NCBI GenBank assembly: GCA_002481295.1 | Contig: DLDU01000063.1 | Coordinates: 1-20,856, forward strand | From: Prevotella sp. UBA7764 | GTDB taxonomy: Bacteria > Bacteroidota > Bacteroidia > Bacteroidales > Bacteroidaceae | Direction of reading: 5' to 3' | DNA: 20,856 nucleotides | Shown: piece by piece, positions 1 to 7,183 of the stretch | How positions within the stretch are numbered: position 1 is the first letter of the stretch | Layout: each line of letters opens with the position of its first letter | Position numbers and translations under genes: made by a program | The notes under the pieces: generated by a model | The model's input: only the letters and a program-made list of their open reading frames with translations | Databases searched by the model: none | Told to the model about the DNA's origin: nothing

Positions 1-54
1 GGTATGAATTATTCAGGTTAAAAGGAGCTTCGTGCTTGCCTGTCGGAACAAAAC

Positions 55-142
55 AGCAAGGATGACGGCATGAAATCACCGAGATGACCGGGCAAAACCA
101 CCGAGATGATCGCATGAAATGGCTGATTTGACAGTGCAATTT
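55..142. repeat. Degenerate 22-bp tandem repeat, about four units
   Basis: Cutting the sequence every 22 bases gives units at 55-76, 77-98, 99-120 and 121-142. All share a GATGA-like core at the same place in the unit. CACCGAGATGA is exact at 77-87 and 99-109. The element GATGAnnGCATGAAAT recurs at 61-76 and 105-120, two periods apart. The last unit is much weaker. The period is not a multiple of three, so this is not a coding repeat. No function can be read from it. Confidence 0.6.
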
Positions 143-453
143 CAGTGAAGAAGTGGAAGAAGAAGCTCTTTTTGACAGAATCATTTAGTACTATTTTTGT
201 GTATAGCGTTAGTTATCAGCATGTTATAAAAAAGCTCCAAAAAATCGCGAAATCGCGGCCGGAATAGGGCTTGCCTTGAAAAATCGCATTCTCAGCCCCG
301 TTTTATAGCCAGAATACTTAACAAATTACATGTTGAGTGAAAAGATCATCCAAACATGAAGACTACTTGCCACAGTCTTTCGCCTGGCTTGTCTCACGAA
401 ATCCAAAAGGGGAAAAGTATATCGTTTTTTTGCTTTTCTGACATAGATGTCGA

Positions 454-472
454 TTTTTTTTTGTAAGTTTGC
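454..472 (+). promoter_or_regulatory. Bacteroidota-type promoter for the NlpE-like lipoprotein
   Basis: TAAGTTTG at 464-471 matches the -7 consensus TAnnTTTG, preceded by a run of nine T (454-462) and G. No good TTTG -33 box lies at the usual 19-21 base distance; the nearest is TCTG ending at 440. A perfect palindrome GACAT-AG-ATGTC (440-451) lies just upstream of the T-run and could be an operator. The expected transcript start is near 478, leaving a leader of about 70 bases. Confidence 0.65.
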
Positions 473-546
473 CAAATGATTAGCGATGCTACCCACCTAT
501 GTGTTGGATGAATGCGCAAATCGTTTGGTATCTGATGACAATCAAC

Positions 547-996
547 ATGAACAAGCATATTATGAAGAAACTCATTCCTGTTTTGGGCCTCGCCCTGATG
601 ATGGCAGCCTGCGGTGGCAAGAAAGCTCAGCCGGCTGCAAGTGCTGACTCCACAAAGGTGGCAACCAATGATAGTGCGGTTGTAGACACTTCCTACTGTG
701 GCACTTATCGCGGTACCCTGCCTGCAGCAGACTGTGAGGGCATAAAGACCGTGCTCACGATCAGTTCCGACAGTACCTACAATCTGTCGAGCGACTACAT
801 TGGCAAGAAAGACGGACAGTTCGTCACCAGTGGCGTCTATCATCTCAAGGATGGAAAGCTCATCGAACTCGTCACTCCTTCTTCCGGTGAGAAGACTTAC
901 TACAAGGTGAAGGACGCCAAGTCTATCGTCATGACCGACTCTCTCGGCACAGAACCAGAGGGCGAGACAGCTAAGCTCTATGTGCTGACGAAGTGA
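547..996 (+). CDS. NlpE-like lipoprotein (copper resistance/envelope stress family)
   Basis: Small lipoprotein of 149 residues. The N-terminus MKKLIPVLGLALMMAAC is a short basic stretch, a hydrophobic core and a lipobox ending at Cys22, so the mature protein should be lipid-anchored. The rest matches the NlpE N-terminal domain: RGTLPAADCEGIKTVLTI parallels RGVLPCADCEGIETSLFL of E. coli NlpE, followed by the expected beta-rich segment. In NlpE this domain takes part in surface and copper sensing through Cpx; no Cpx gene is seen here, so that role is not implied. The first cysteine of the CxxC motif is Ala (codon 724-726). The start could also be the Met at 562. An in-frame Met at 499 would put a non-signal extension before the lipobox and is less likely. 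It appears to be a single-gene unit. Confidence 0.85.
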   Translation: MNKHIMKKLIPVLGLALMMAACGGKKAQPAASADSTKVATNDSAVVDTSYCGTYRGTLPAADCEGIKTVLTISSDSTYNLSSDYIGKKDGQFVTSGVYHLKDGKLIELVTPSSGEKTYYKVKDAKSIVMTDSLGTEPEGETAKLYVLTK

Positions 997-1158
997 TTCT
1001 TGAAAAAATAGCGAGTGTTAAGGCTTCAACTTCATTCGTGAAATAGTTACTATGCCCTTTGTAGAGGTTAATGAAGCTTAAACCTAAGGACAGTCACTAA
1101 ACGATGGCAATCAAATGTCATCAAAGAGTTATCATTTATCAGATAAAATAAGTCGAAT
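997..1158. other. Intergenic leader before the efflux operon
   Basis: No gene. It contains an interrupted inverted repeat, TTAAgGCTTCA at 1018-1028 pairing with TGAAGCTTAA at 1072-1081 with one bulged G, enclosing about 43 bases. I find no clear TAnnTTTG box for the following operon, so its promoter is unassigned. Confidence 0.35.
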
Positions 1159-2511
1159 ATGATTAAGAGAAACGCAAAGATTCTTATGAGTGCTTTACTG
1201 TTGCTCGGCGGTAGCAACATGGCGCTCCAGGCCAAACAGTGGTCGCTGGGCGACTGTGTCAACTATGCGTTGGCCAACAACATCTCGTTGCGCAAGTCGG
1301 TAGTGAACTATCAGAGCGCACAAGAGACCTTGTTGCAGAGCAAGTCGGCCCTGCTGCCCTCGCTGTCGGCATCGACATCGCAAAACGTCACCTATAACCC
1401 ATGGCCTGAGCGTGGCAGCTACATGATTGCCGGCGACAAGGTGCAGACCAATGTCGACAAGACTTACTACAATGGTTCATACGGCATCAACGCTTCCTGG
1501 ACGGTATGGAACGGCAACAGAAACCACAATCAGGTGAAGCTTGACCAGCTTTCTGTCGATGAGGCCCGTCTTGACTCGGCGACTACTGCCAACAGCATTC
1601 AGGAGCAGATTGCTCAGCTCTTCGTGCAGATCCTCTATTCCAAGGATGCCGTCGCCGTCAACAAGGCTACGCTTGAGGCTTCCAAGGCCAACGAGGCTCG
1701 CGGCAAGGAATTTGTCAAGGTCGGCAGCATGAGCAAAGCTGATTTGGCACAGCTCACTGCCCAGCGGGCCCAAGACGAATACGCAGTGGTGCAGGCTGAG
1801 AGCAGTCTGAGAGAGTATAAACGTCAGCTCAAGCAACTGCTGCAAATCACCAGTGAGGAGGATTTCGACGTGACTGTGCCGACCACGACGGACGCGATGG
1901 CGTTGGCAGCAGTGCCCAGCGTCTCCACGGTTTATGAGAGCGCAATGGCCAACCGGCCGGAGATACAGCGTGCCGCGACAGCCATCAAGGCCAGCGACTT
2001 GCAGTTGAAGATTGCCAAAGCGGGGAAGATGCCCACTATCAGCTTAAACGCCGGACTGAACACCAACACCACGTCGATGAGCAACAACAACTGGGGGACT
2101 CAGCTGAAAAACAATTTCGCCTTTGGCGGAGGCGTGACACTCAGCGTGCCACTCTTTGACAACCGGCAGACCAAAACCGCTGTCAACCGGGCCATCCTTG
2201 AGCGGCAGTCCAATGAGCTTGACCTTCGCGACAAGCAAACCACGCTCTATTCCACCATCGAAAACTATTGGTTGCAGGCGGTCAACAACCAGGCGCAGTA
2301 TCGAAGTGCCAAAGTTAGCACCGAGAGCGCACAGACCAGTTACAACCTGCTGCAGGAGCAGTTCAAGCAAAACTTGAAGAATGTCATTGAGCTCATGAAT
2401 GGCAAGAATGCGCTGCTCAAGGCACAGCAGGCCGAGTTGCAGGCTAAATACCTGGCTATCCTCAATCAGGATATGCTGAAATTCTATCAGAACGGAACCT
2501 TGAAACAATAA
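1159..2511 (+). CDS. TolC-family outer-membrane efflux protein
   Basis: 450-residue outer-membrane channel component of a tripartite exporter. Residues 1-25 form a signal peptide (hydrophobic ILMSALLLLGG, cleavage probably after ALQA). The mature start, KQWSLGDCVNYALANNISLRKS, is the usual opening of the outer-membrane efflux protein repeat. Two long Ala/Gln/Glu-rich helical regions follow, with beta segments such as YGINASWTVWNGNRN and FAFGGGVTLSVPLFDNRQT. The latter is the typical second beta hairpin (xxLSxPLFDxxxR). Length fits the family. It is first in an operon with a MacA-like adaptor and a two-gene ABC transporter, so it most likely supplies the outer-membrane exit duct. Substrate is unknown. 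Confidence 0.93.
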   Translation: MIKRNAKILMSALLLLGGSNMALQAKQWSLGDCVNYALANNISLRKSVVNYQSAQETLLQSKSALLPSLSASTSQNVTYNPWPERGSYMIAGDKVQTNVDKTYYNGSYGINASWTVWNGNRNHNQVKLDQLSVDEARLDSATTANSIQEQIAQLFVQILYSKDAVAVNKATLEASKANEARGKEFVKVGSMSKADLAQLTAQRAQDEYAVVQAESSLREYKRQLKQLLQITSEEDFDVTVPTTTDAMALAAVPSVSTVYESAMANRPEIQRAATAIKASDLQLKIAKAGKMPTISLNAGLNTNTTSMSNNNWGTQLKNNFAFGGGVTLSVPLFDNRQTKTAVNRAILERQSNELDLRDKQTTLYSTIENYWLQAVNNQAQYRSAKVSTESAQTSYNLLQEQFKQNLKNVIELMNGKNALLKAQQAELQAKYLAILNQDMLKFYQNGTLKQ

Positions 2512-2592
2512 GAGAGACGAGAACACAACACAGACACAGCACGAGTCAAACATAAGAAAGAAAACACAAAACCGAAATTGATAAAGAGAAAA

Positions 2593-3828
2593 ATGAAAAA
2601 GATTAAAATCAGCAAAGTCTGGATATTGGTAGCCATCGTCGTCGTGCTGGCCGTGGTGGCTTTCCTCTTGTCCGGCAACAAAAAGAAAGAGCAGGTGCAG
2701 TTCAACACCGCCGAGGTGGCACCTGCCAACATCGTGAACACGGTGACGGCAACGGGTACGATCGAGCCGGTGACCTCTGTCACGGTGGGTACGCAGGTGT
2801 CGGGTATCGTCAGTAAGCTCTATGTCGACTACAACAGTGTGGTGAAGAAAGGTCAGGTCATCGCTGAACTCGACAAGTCAAACCTGGTCAGTGAGCTAAA
2901 CTCTGCGAAGGCCAGCCTCGAACAGGCCAAGGCTTCCTTGTCGAGCGCAGAGAGCAGTCTGAGCTATCAGGCTGCCAACTTCCGCCGCAACAAGGCGCTC
3001 TATCAGAAAGGACTCATCTCGGGCAATGACTACGAGAGTGCCCGCCTGAGCTATCAGACGGCGATGGCCAGTGTGTCTTCGGCACGCGACCAGGTGTCGG
3101 CAGCCCGCGAGCAGGTGAAGAAAGCGCAGACCAACCTGGGCTATGCCACAATTACCTCGCCGATCGACGGCATCGTGCTCTCGAAGAGCGTGGAGGAAGG
3201 CCAGACGGTGGCCGCCAGTTTCAGTACGCCTACGTTGTTCACCATTGCCAAGGACCTGACCAATATGCAAGTGGTGGCAGATGTCGATGAGGCTGACATC
3301 GGCGACGTGAAGGTGGGAGAGCGCGTGACGTTCACTGTGGATGCTTATCCCGACAACACCTTCTCCGGTACCGTCAAGCAGGTGCGCCAGGAGGCTACGA
3401 CAACGAACAACGTGGTGACGTATTCTGTAGTGATCAGCGCACCGAATGCCGACCTGAAGTTGAAGCCGGGACTGACGGCTACTGTCACCATCTATACCCA
3501 GGAGAACAAGGGTGTGCTCAGCGTGCCCAGCAAGGCACTGCGCTTCACACCGGAGAAAGAGACCGTTGGCGGTATGAAGATCAAAGACATCGCCAACGCC
3601 AAGAACAAGGTATGGACGATCGAGGGCAACACTGTGGTGGCTCATCGTGTCAATATTGGTATGACTGACGGTTCGCACACACAGATTCTTAGTGGCATCC
3701 GTCGTGGGGCAAAGGTGATCACGGGCATCAGTTCGGCTACGTCCGATGATGACGGCGACGACAACACGGCTTCTTCCAGTGAGTCCAGTCCGTTTGCGCC
3801 GAAAGGACCGGGAAGCAAGAAGAAGTAA
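2593..3828 (+). CDS. MacA/HlyD-like periplasmic adaptor (membrane fusion protein)
   Basis: 411-residue adaptor linking the inner-membrane ABC transporter to the outer-membrane channel. An N-terminal membrane anchor (about residues 9-30, WILVAIVVVLAVVAFLL) is followed by a lipoyl/barrel-sandwich half (GTQVSGIVSKLYVDYNSVVKKGQ). Next come a long alpha hairpin rich in Ala, Ser, Gln and Glu, the second lipoyl half (TITSPIDGIVLSKSVEEGQ), and the beta-barrel and membrane-proximal domains (LKPGLTATVTIYT). The C-terminal tail is unusual: an Asp run (SDDDGDD) and a Ser-rich stretch ending in SKKK. ATG at 2593 is chosen because translation from the upstream TTG at 2578 would only add a few basic residues; AAAGAGAAAA precedes it. 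The gene lies 81 bases after the TolC-like gene. Confidence 0.93.
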   Translation: MKKIKISKVWILVAIVVVLAVVAFLLSGNKKKEQVQFNTAEVAPANIVNTVTATGTIEPVTSVTVGTQVSGIVSKLYVDYNSVVKKGQVIAELDKSNLVSELNSAKASLEQAKASLSSAESSLSYQAANFRRNKALYQKGLISGNDYESARLSYQTAMASVSSARDQVSAAREQVKKAQTNLGYATITSPIDGIVLSKSVEEGQTVAASFSTPTLFTIAKDLTNMQVVADVDEADIGDVKVGERVTFTVDAYPDNTFSGTVKQVRQEATTTNNVVTYSVVISAPNADLKLKPGLTATVTIYTQENKGVLSVPSKALRFTPEKETVGGMKIKDIANAKNKVWTIEGNTVVAHRVNIGMTDGSHTQILSGIRRGAKVITGISSATSDDDGDDNTASSSESSPFAPKGPGSKKK

Positions 3829-3941
3829 TGAATGTTGAATGATAAATGGATGCAATGTTGGGTGTTCAATGTTGAATGATGATTGAACGCAATGTTGAAC
3901 ACTCAATGTTGATTGATGAATGGATTCAACAAAACAGAAAA
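3829..3941 (+). repeat. 37-bp imperfect tandem repeat with AATGTTG cores
   Basis: AATGTTG occurs at 3831, 3854, 3868, 3891 and 3905, with spacings 23, 14, 23 and 14. This gives two full 37-bp units (3831-3867, 3868-3904) and a partial third. The array begins directly after the adaptor stop codon and fills almost all of the gap to the ATPase gene. Its GAATGTTGAAT core is the same as that of the 14-bp array at 11147-11192 read on the other strand. Confidence 0.75.
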
Positions 3942-3947
3942 TCCACA

Positions 3948-4733
3948 ATGAACAACAATAATCAAAAAGATATCAGCAATGGCGACAAGCGCAAAGTCGT
4001 CATTGAGTTGCGCGATGTGAAGCGTGACTTCTTGGTCGGCGACGAGACCGTACATGCGCTGCGTGGGGTGTCGTTCAAGATCTATGAGGGTGAGTTTGTC
4101 ACCATCATGGGTAAGTCCGGTTCCGGAAAGTCCACGCTTCTCAACCAGCTCGGCTGTCTCGACACGCCCACGAGCGGCGACTATTTTCTCGATGGCGTCT
4201 CCGTGCGCACGATGTCGAAGAGCCAGCGTGCCGTGCTGCGCAACCGCAAGATAGGCTTTATCTTTCAGAACTATAATCTGCTGCCAAAGACGACATCGGT
4301 GGAGAACGTGGAGTTGCCGCTGATGTACAATCCCGACGTGTCGGCCCAAGAACGCTTCCGCCGGTCGGTAGAAGCCTTGAAGGCTGTGGGACTGGGCGAC
4401 AGACTCTATCACAAGTCCAACCAGATGTCGGGTGGTCAGATGCAGCGTGTGGCCATCGCCCGCGCGCTGGTCAACAGTCCCGCTGTGATTCTCGCTGATG
4501 AGGCGACGGGTAATCTCGATACCCGCACGTCGTTTGAGATCCTAGTGCTCTTCCAGAAGCTCTATGCCGAGGGACGCACGATCATCTTCGTGACCCACAA
4601 TCCCGATATTGCGCACTATTCTTGCCGCAACATCCAGTTGCGTGACGGACGTGTCATCAATGACGAGTATAACTCACATATACAAAGCGCCGCGGAGGGC
4701 CTCGCCGCTCTTCCGGCCAATACCGACGAATAG
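3948..4733 (+). CDS. ABC transporter ATPase, MacB/LolD type
   Basis: 261-residue nucleotide-binding subunit that powers the MacB-like exporter. Visible motifs: Walker A GKSGSGKS (55-62), Q-loop FQNYNLL (106-112), signature MSGGQMQR (160-167), Walker B ILADEATGNLD (181-191) and switch His217 in VTHNPD. The phrase LRGVSFKIYEGEFVTIMGKSG is typical of the MacB/LolD/FtsE group. In E. coli MacB this domain is fused to the permease; here it is a separate polypeptide ending 5 bases before the permease start. ATG at 3948 gives a family-like N-terminus; the frame is open back to 3876, but that part reads through the tandem repeat. A hydrophilic tail of about 20 residues follows the last conserved strand. 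Confidence 0.95.
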   Translation: MNNNNQKDISNGDKRKVVIELRDVKRDFLVGDETVHALRGVSFKIYEGEFVTIMGKSGSGKSTLLNQLGCLDTPTSGDYFLDGVSVRTMSKSQRAVLRNRKIGFIFQNYNLLPKTTSVENVELPLMYNPDVSAQERFRRSVEALKAVGLGDRLYHKSNQMSGGQMQRVAIARALVNSPAVILADEATGNLDTRTSFEILVLFQKLYAEGRTIIFVTHNPDIAHYSCRNIQLRDGRVINDEYNSHIQSAAEGLAALPANTDE

Positions 4734-4738
4734 GAAAC

Positions 4739-5977
4739 ATGAACTATACCAATCTTTTCAAAATAGCCCTGCGTGCGATCATGGCCAACAAGATGCGGTC
4801 GTTTCTCACAGCACTGGGCATTATCATTGGCGTGGCATCGGTCATTACGATGCTCGCCATCGGACAGGGGTCGAAGCGAAGCATTCAGGCCAACATTGCA
4901 GAGATGGGGTCCAATATGATCATGATCCACCCGGGTGCCGACATGCGCGGTGGCGTGCGTCAGGATCCGTCGGCCATGCAGACGCTGAAACTCTCGGACT
5001 ATGAGTCGCTGCGCGATGAGTGCAACTACATCAAGGGCATCAGTCCTGTGGTCAGCAGCTCGGGACAGTTTATCTATGGCAACAACAACACGCAGTCGAC
5101 GCTCTATGGTGTCAACCGGGAGTACCTCGACATACGCCAGCTGAGCGTCAGCGACGGCGACATGTTCACCGATCAGGACATCAAGGCGGGCGCGAAGGTG
5201 TGTATCCTCGGACAGACTGTGGTGGACTATCTCTTCCCCGACGGCAGTGATCCCGTGGGGCGTGTGGTGCGCTTCAACACCATTCCCTTCCGTGTCATTG
5301 GCGTACTGAAGAAGAAAGGCTACAACTCCATGGGCATGGATCAGGACGATCTTGTGCTGGCGCCTTACACGACGGTGATGAAGCGAATCCTCGCCCAGAC
5401 CTATCTGAGCGAGATACAGGCCTCGGCTATCACCGAGGATGTCACCGACAAAGCCACGGCAGAGATGACCACCATCCTTCGCCGCAACCATAAACTCAAG
5501 GATGCCACAGACACCACGCAGGGCGACGACGACGATTTCAATATCCGCTCGCAGGAAGAGCTCTCGTCGATGATGAACTCCACCACCGACATGATGACCA
5601 TCCTCTTGGGCTGTGTGGCAGGCATCTCGCTGATAGTGGGTGGCATCGGCATCATGAACATCATGTATGTCAGTGTCACTGAGCGCACCCGTGAGATCGG
5701 TTTGCGCATGAGTGTCGGCGCCCGTGGCGTGGACATCCTCAATCAGTTTCTCATCGAAGCCATCATGCTGAGTGTCACGGGCGGCATCATCGGTGTGTTG
5801 CTCGGTATTGGTGCCAGTTACGCTGTGAAGCTGTTTGCCCACTGGCCGATCTACATAGAGCTGTGGAGCATCATCATGAGTTTTGCAGTCTGCACGTTTA
5901 CGGGCGTTTTCTTCGGCTGGTATCCTGCCAAGAAAGCAGCACGTCTGGATCCTATTGAGGCGATCCGGTATGAGTAG
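4739..5977 (+). CDS. MacB-like ABC transporter permease
   Basis: 412-residue inner-membrane permease with FtsX/MacB topology. TM1 is at about 20-42 (FLTALGIIIGVASVITML), followed by a large periplasmic domain (about 43-280), then TM2 (about 284-305), TM3 (about 339-362) and TM4 (about 376-397). Conserved family phrases are visible: MRSFLTALGIIIGVASVI, ERTREIGLRMSVGAR, DILNQFLIEA, and the C-terminal AARLDPIEAIRYE. It should pair with the preceding ATPase, the adaptor and the TolC-like protein to export a molecule from the periplasm or inner membrane, as mechanotransmission-type exporters do. A short AGGAAA stretch precedes the start. It is the last gene of the operon and is followed by a strong hairpin. 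Confidence 0.94.
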   Translation: MNYTNLFKIALRAIMANKMRSFLTALGIIIGVASVITMLAIGQGSKRSIQANIAEMGSNMIMIHPGADMRGGVRQDPSAMQTLKLSDYESLRDECNYIKGISPVVSSSGQFIYGNNNTQSTLYGVNREYLDIRQLSVSDGDMFTDQDIKAGAKVCILGQTVVDYLFPDGSDPVGRVVRFNTIPFRVIGVLKKKGYNSMGMDQDDLVLAPYTTVMKRILAQTYLSEIQASAITEDVTDKATAEMTTILRRNHKLKDATDTTQGDDDDFNIRSQEELSSMMNSTTDMMTILLGCVAGISLIVGGIGIMNIMYVSVTERTREIGLRMSVGARGVDILNQFLIEAIMLSVTGGIIGVLLGIGASYAVKLFAHWPIYIELWSIIMSFAVCTFTGVFFGWYPAKKAARLDPIEAIRYE

Positions 5978-6001
5978 TCTTAAAGGATTTTAGTTATAGG
6001 G

Positions 6002-6034
6002 CGGCCGTCATGATGCTTTCGTGGCGGCCGTTTC
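6002..6034 (+). terminator. Hairpin terminator after the efflux operon
   Basis: CGGCCG at 6002-6007 pairs with CGGCCG at 6025-6030. The stem continues inward (UCAUG with CGUGG, including G-U pairs) to about 11-12 base pairs around a small loop. TTTCTGTT follows. It lies 25 bases after the permease stop codon. The T-tract is short, so termination may be incomplete. Confidence 0.7.
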
Positions 6035-6154
6035 TGTTATATAGAATTTGCCCTTCCTTATTGCAAGTTTGCTTCATACCGGCTTCCGTATTCAAGCCAT
6101 CGCTCTCTTACCGTCTGTTTCCTGTTTAGTGGCACTGATTATTTGGTGCATCTC

Positions 6155-6185
6155 TTTGTGCTTTGCGTTTTTTTTTGTAAGTTTG
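6155..6185 (+). promoter_or_regulatory. Bacteroidota promoter for the oxidoreductase operon
   Basis: TTTG at 6155-6158, a 19-base gap, then TAAGTTTG at 6178-6185: both boxes and the spacing match the Bacteroides consensus. A run of nine T lies directly before the -7 box. The expected transcript start is about 6190-6193, only some 8-10 bases before the ATG at 6200, so the leader would be very short and lack room for a Shine-Dalgarno site. Confidence 0.8.
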
Positions 6186-6199
6186 CAAAAAAGAATGTT

Positions 6200-7183
6200 A
6201 TGAAAGAGATCAGTTGGGGATTCATAGGTTGTGGCGAGGTGACAGAGAAGAAGTCCGGCCCCGCTTTCAACGTCGTGGAGGGATCGCATGTCGAGGCTGT
6301 GATGAGCCGCAACGAGGACAAGGCGCGCTCCTATGCCGAGCGTCATCATATCCGCAAGTGGTATACCGATGCCCAGCAGCTCATCGACGACCCTGATGTC
6401 AACGCCATTTATATTGCCACGCCACCTTCGAGTCATGCCACGTTTGCCATCATGGCCATGCGGGCCCATAAGCCTTGCTATGTCGAGAAGCCTCTGGCAG
6501 CAAGCTATGAGGATTGTCTGCGCATCAACCGCATCAGTGAGATGACCGGCGTGCCCTGCTTTGTGGCCTATTACCGACGCTATCTCCCTTACTTCCAAAA
6601 GGTGGAGGAGATCATCAACGAGGGCACGCTGGGAAAGATCCTCAACGTGCAGATACAGTTCTCTGTGCCGCCACGCGACCTCGACTACCGTGCCGGCAAC
6701 ACGCTGCCGTGGCGTCTGCAACCTGATATATCGGGTGGCGGCTATTTCTATGATCTGGCTCCCCACCAGCTGGACATCCTGCAACATATCTTTGGCGTCA
6801 TCACGCGGGCCCATGGTTATCCCACCAACCGTGCTCATCTCTACAAGGCTGAGGACACGATAAGCGCAGCCTTTATCTTTGCGTCGGGTATCCCAGGCAG
6901 TGCGTCGTGGTGCTTTGTGGGTCACGAGAGTGCCAAGGAAGACCACATCACCGTGGTTGGCGACAAAGGATCGCTCTATTTCTCGGTCTACAACTACGAT
7001 CCCATCCATGTCGTGACCAGCGAGGGCAATGTCAGCTACGTCGTCCCCAATCCTTCCTATGTGCAGTTGCCGATCATCCGCGAGGTGATCCGCCATCTGC
7101 AAGGCGAGGCCGAATGTGAATGCACGAGCGTGAGTGCTACGCCGGTCAACTGGGTCATGGACCGCATTCTTGGTAAGTTCTGA
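6200..7183 (+). CDS. Gfo/Idh/MocA family NAD(P)-dependent oxidoreductase
   Basis: 327-residue cytosolic dehydrogenase. The N-terminal Rossmann fold starts with WGFIGCGEVTEKKSGPAF (dinucleotide-binding GxGxxx). YIATPPSSHATFA and YVEKPLA follow; the Lys of the EKP motif is a standard active-site residue. The C-terminal domain has GGGYFYDLAPHQLDIL, the GGGxxxDxxxHxxD motif with the catalytic Asp and His. Members oxidise or reduce sugars, inositols or related alcohols; the substrate cannot be read from sequence. ATG at 6200 is chosen because the longer frame from 6143 runs through the promoter. The TGA stop overlaps the next ATG by one base (TGATG at 7181-7185), indicating translational coupling with the DUF4421 gene. 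Confidence 0.93.
   Translation: MKEISWGFIGCGEVTEKKSGPAFNVVEGSHVEAVMSRNEDKARSYAERHHIRKWYTDAQQLIDDPDVNAIYIATPPSSHATFAIMAMRAHKPCYVEKPLAASYEDCLRINRISEMTGVPCFVAYYRRYLPYFQKVEEIINEGTLGKILNVQIQFSVPPRDLDYRAGNTLPWRLQPDISGGGYFYDLAPHQLDILQHIFGVITRAHGYPTNRAHLYKAEDTISAAFIFASGIPGSASWCFVGHESAKEDHITVVGDKGSLYFSVYNYDPIHVVTSEGNVSYVVPNPSYVQLPIIREVIRHLQGEAECECTSVSATPVNWVMDRILGKF

Larger units (their letters stand above)
1..546. other. Non-coding upstream region
   Basis: I find no convincing gene in this stretch. The only long open frame across its right end is antisense to the lipoprotein gene. It holds a degenerate 22-bp tandem repeat (about 55-142), an isolated promoter-like pair at 171-199 (TTTG, 17-base gap, TATTTTTG), a small GC-rich inverted repeat around 246-258 (CGCG-AAAT-CGCG), and the lipoprotein promoter near 454-472. 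The gene to the left lies outside the window. Confidence 0.6.

Noticed and set aside
55..142. Possible CRISPR array
   Set aside because: Repeats are contiguous and degenerate with no unique spacers and no cas genes nearby.
1..546. tRNA, SRP RNA or other structured RNA gene
   Set aside because: I searched by eye for cloverleaf arms, a T-loop GTTC motif and SRP core motifs and found none convincing.
2896..3948. Long minus-strand open frame opposite the MacA-like gene
   Set aside because: Antisense to a well-supported gene, Cys/His/Arg-rich translation with no family features; a by-product of codon bias on the other strand.
4616..5842. 408-codon minus-strand open frame opposite the MacB-like permease
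   Set aside because: Long, but antisense to a permease with clear family motifs; its His/Asp/Val-rich composition is typical of a reversed frame.
6092..7102. Minus-strand open frame opposite the oxidoreductase
   Set aside because: The plus strand has the promoter, Rossmann motif and EKP motif; the reverse frame has no recognisable domain.
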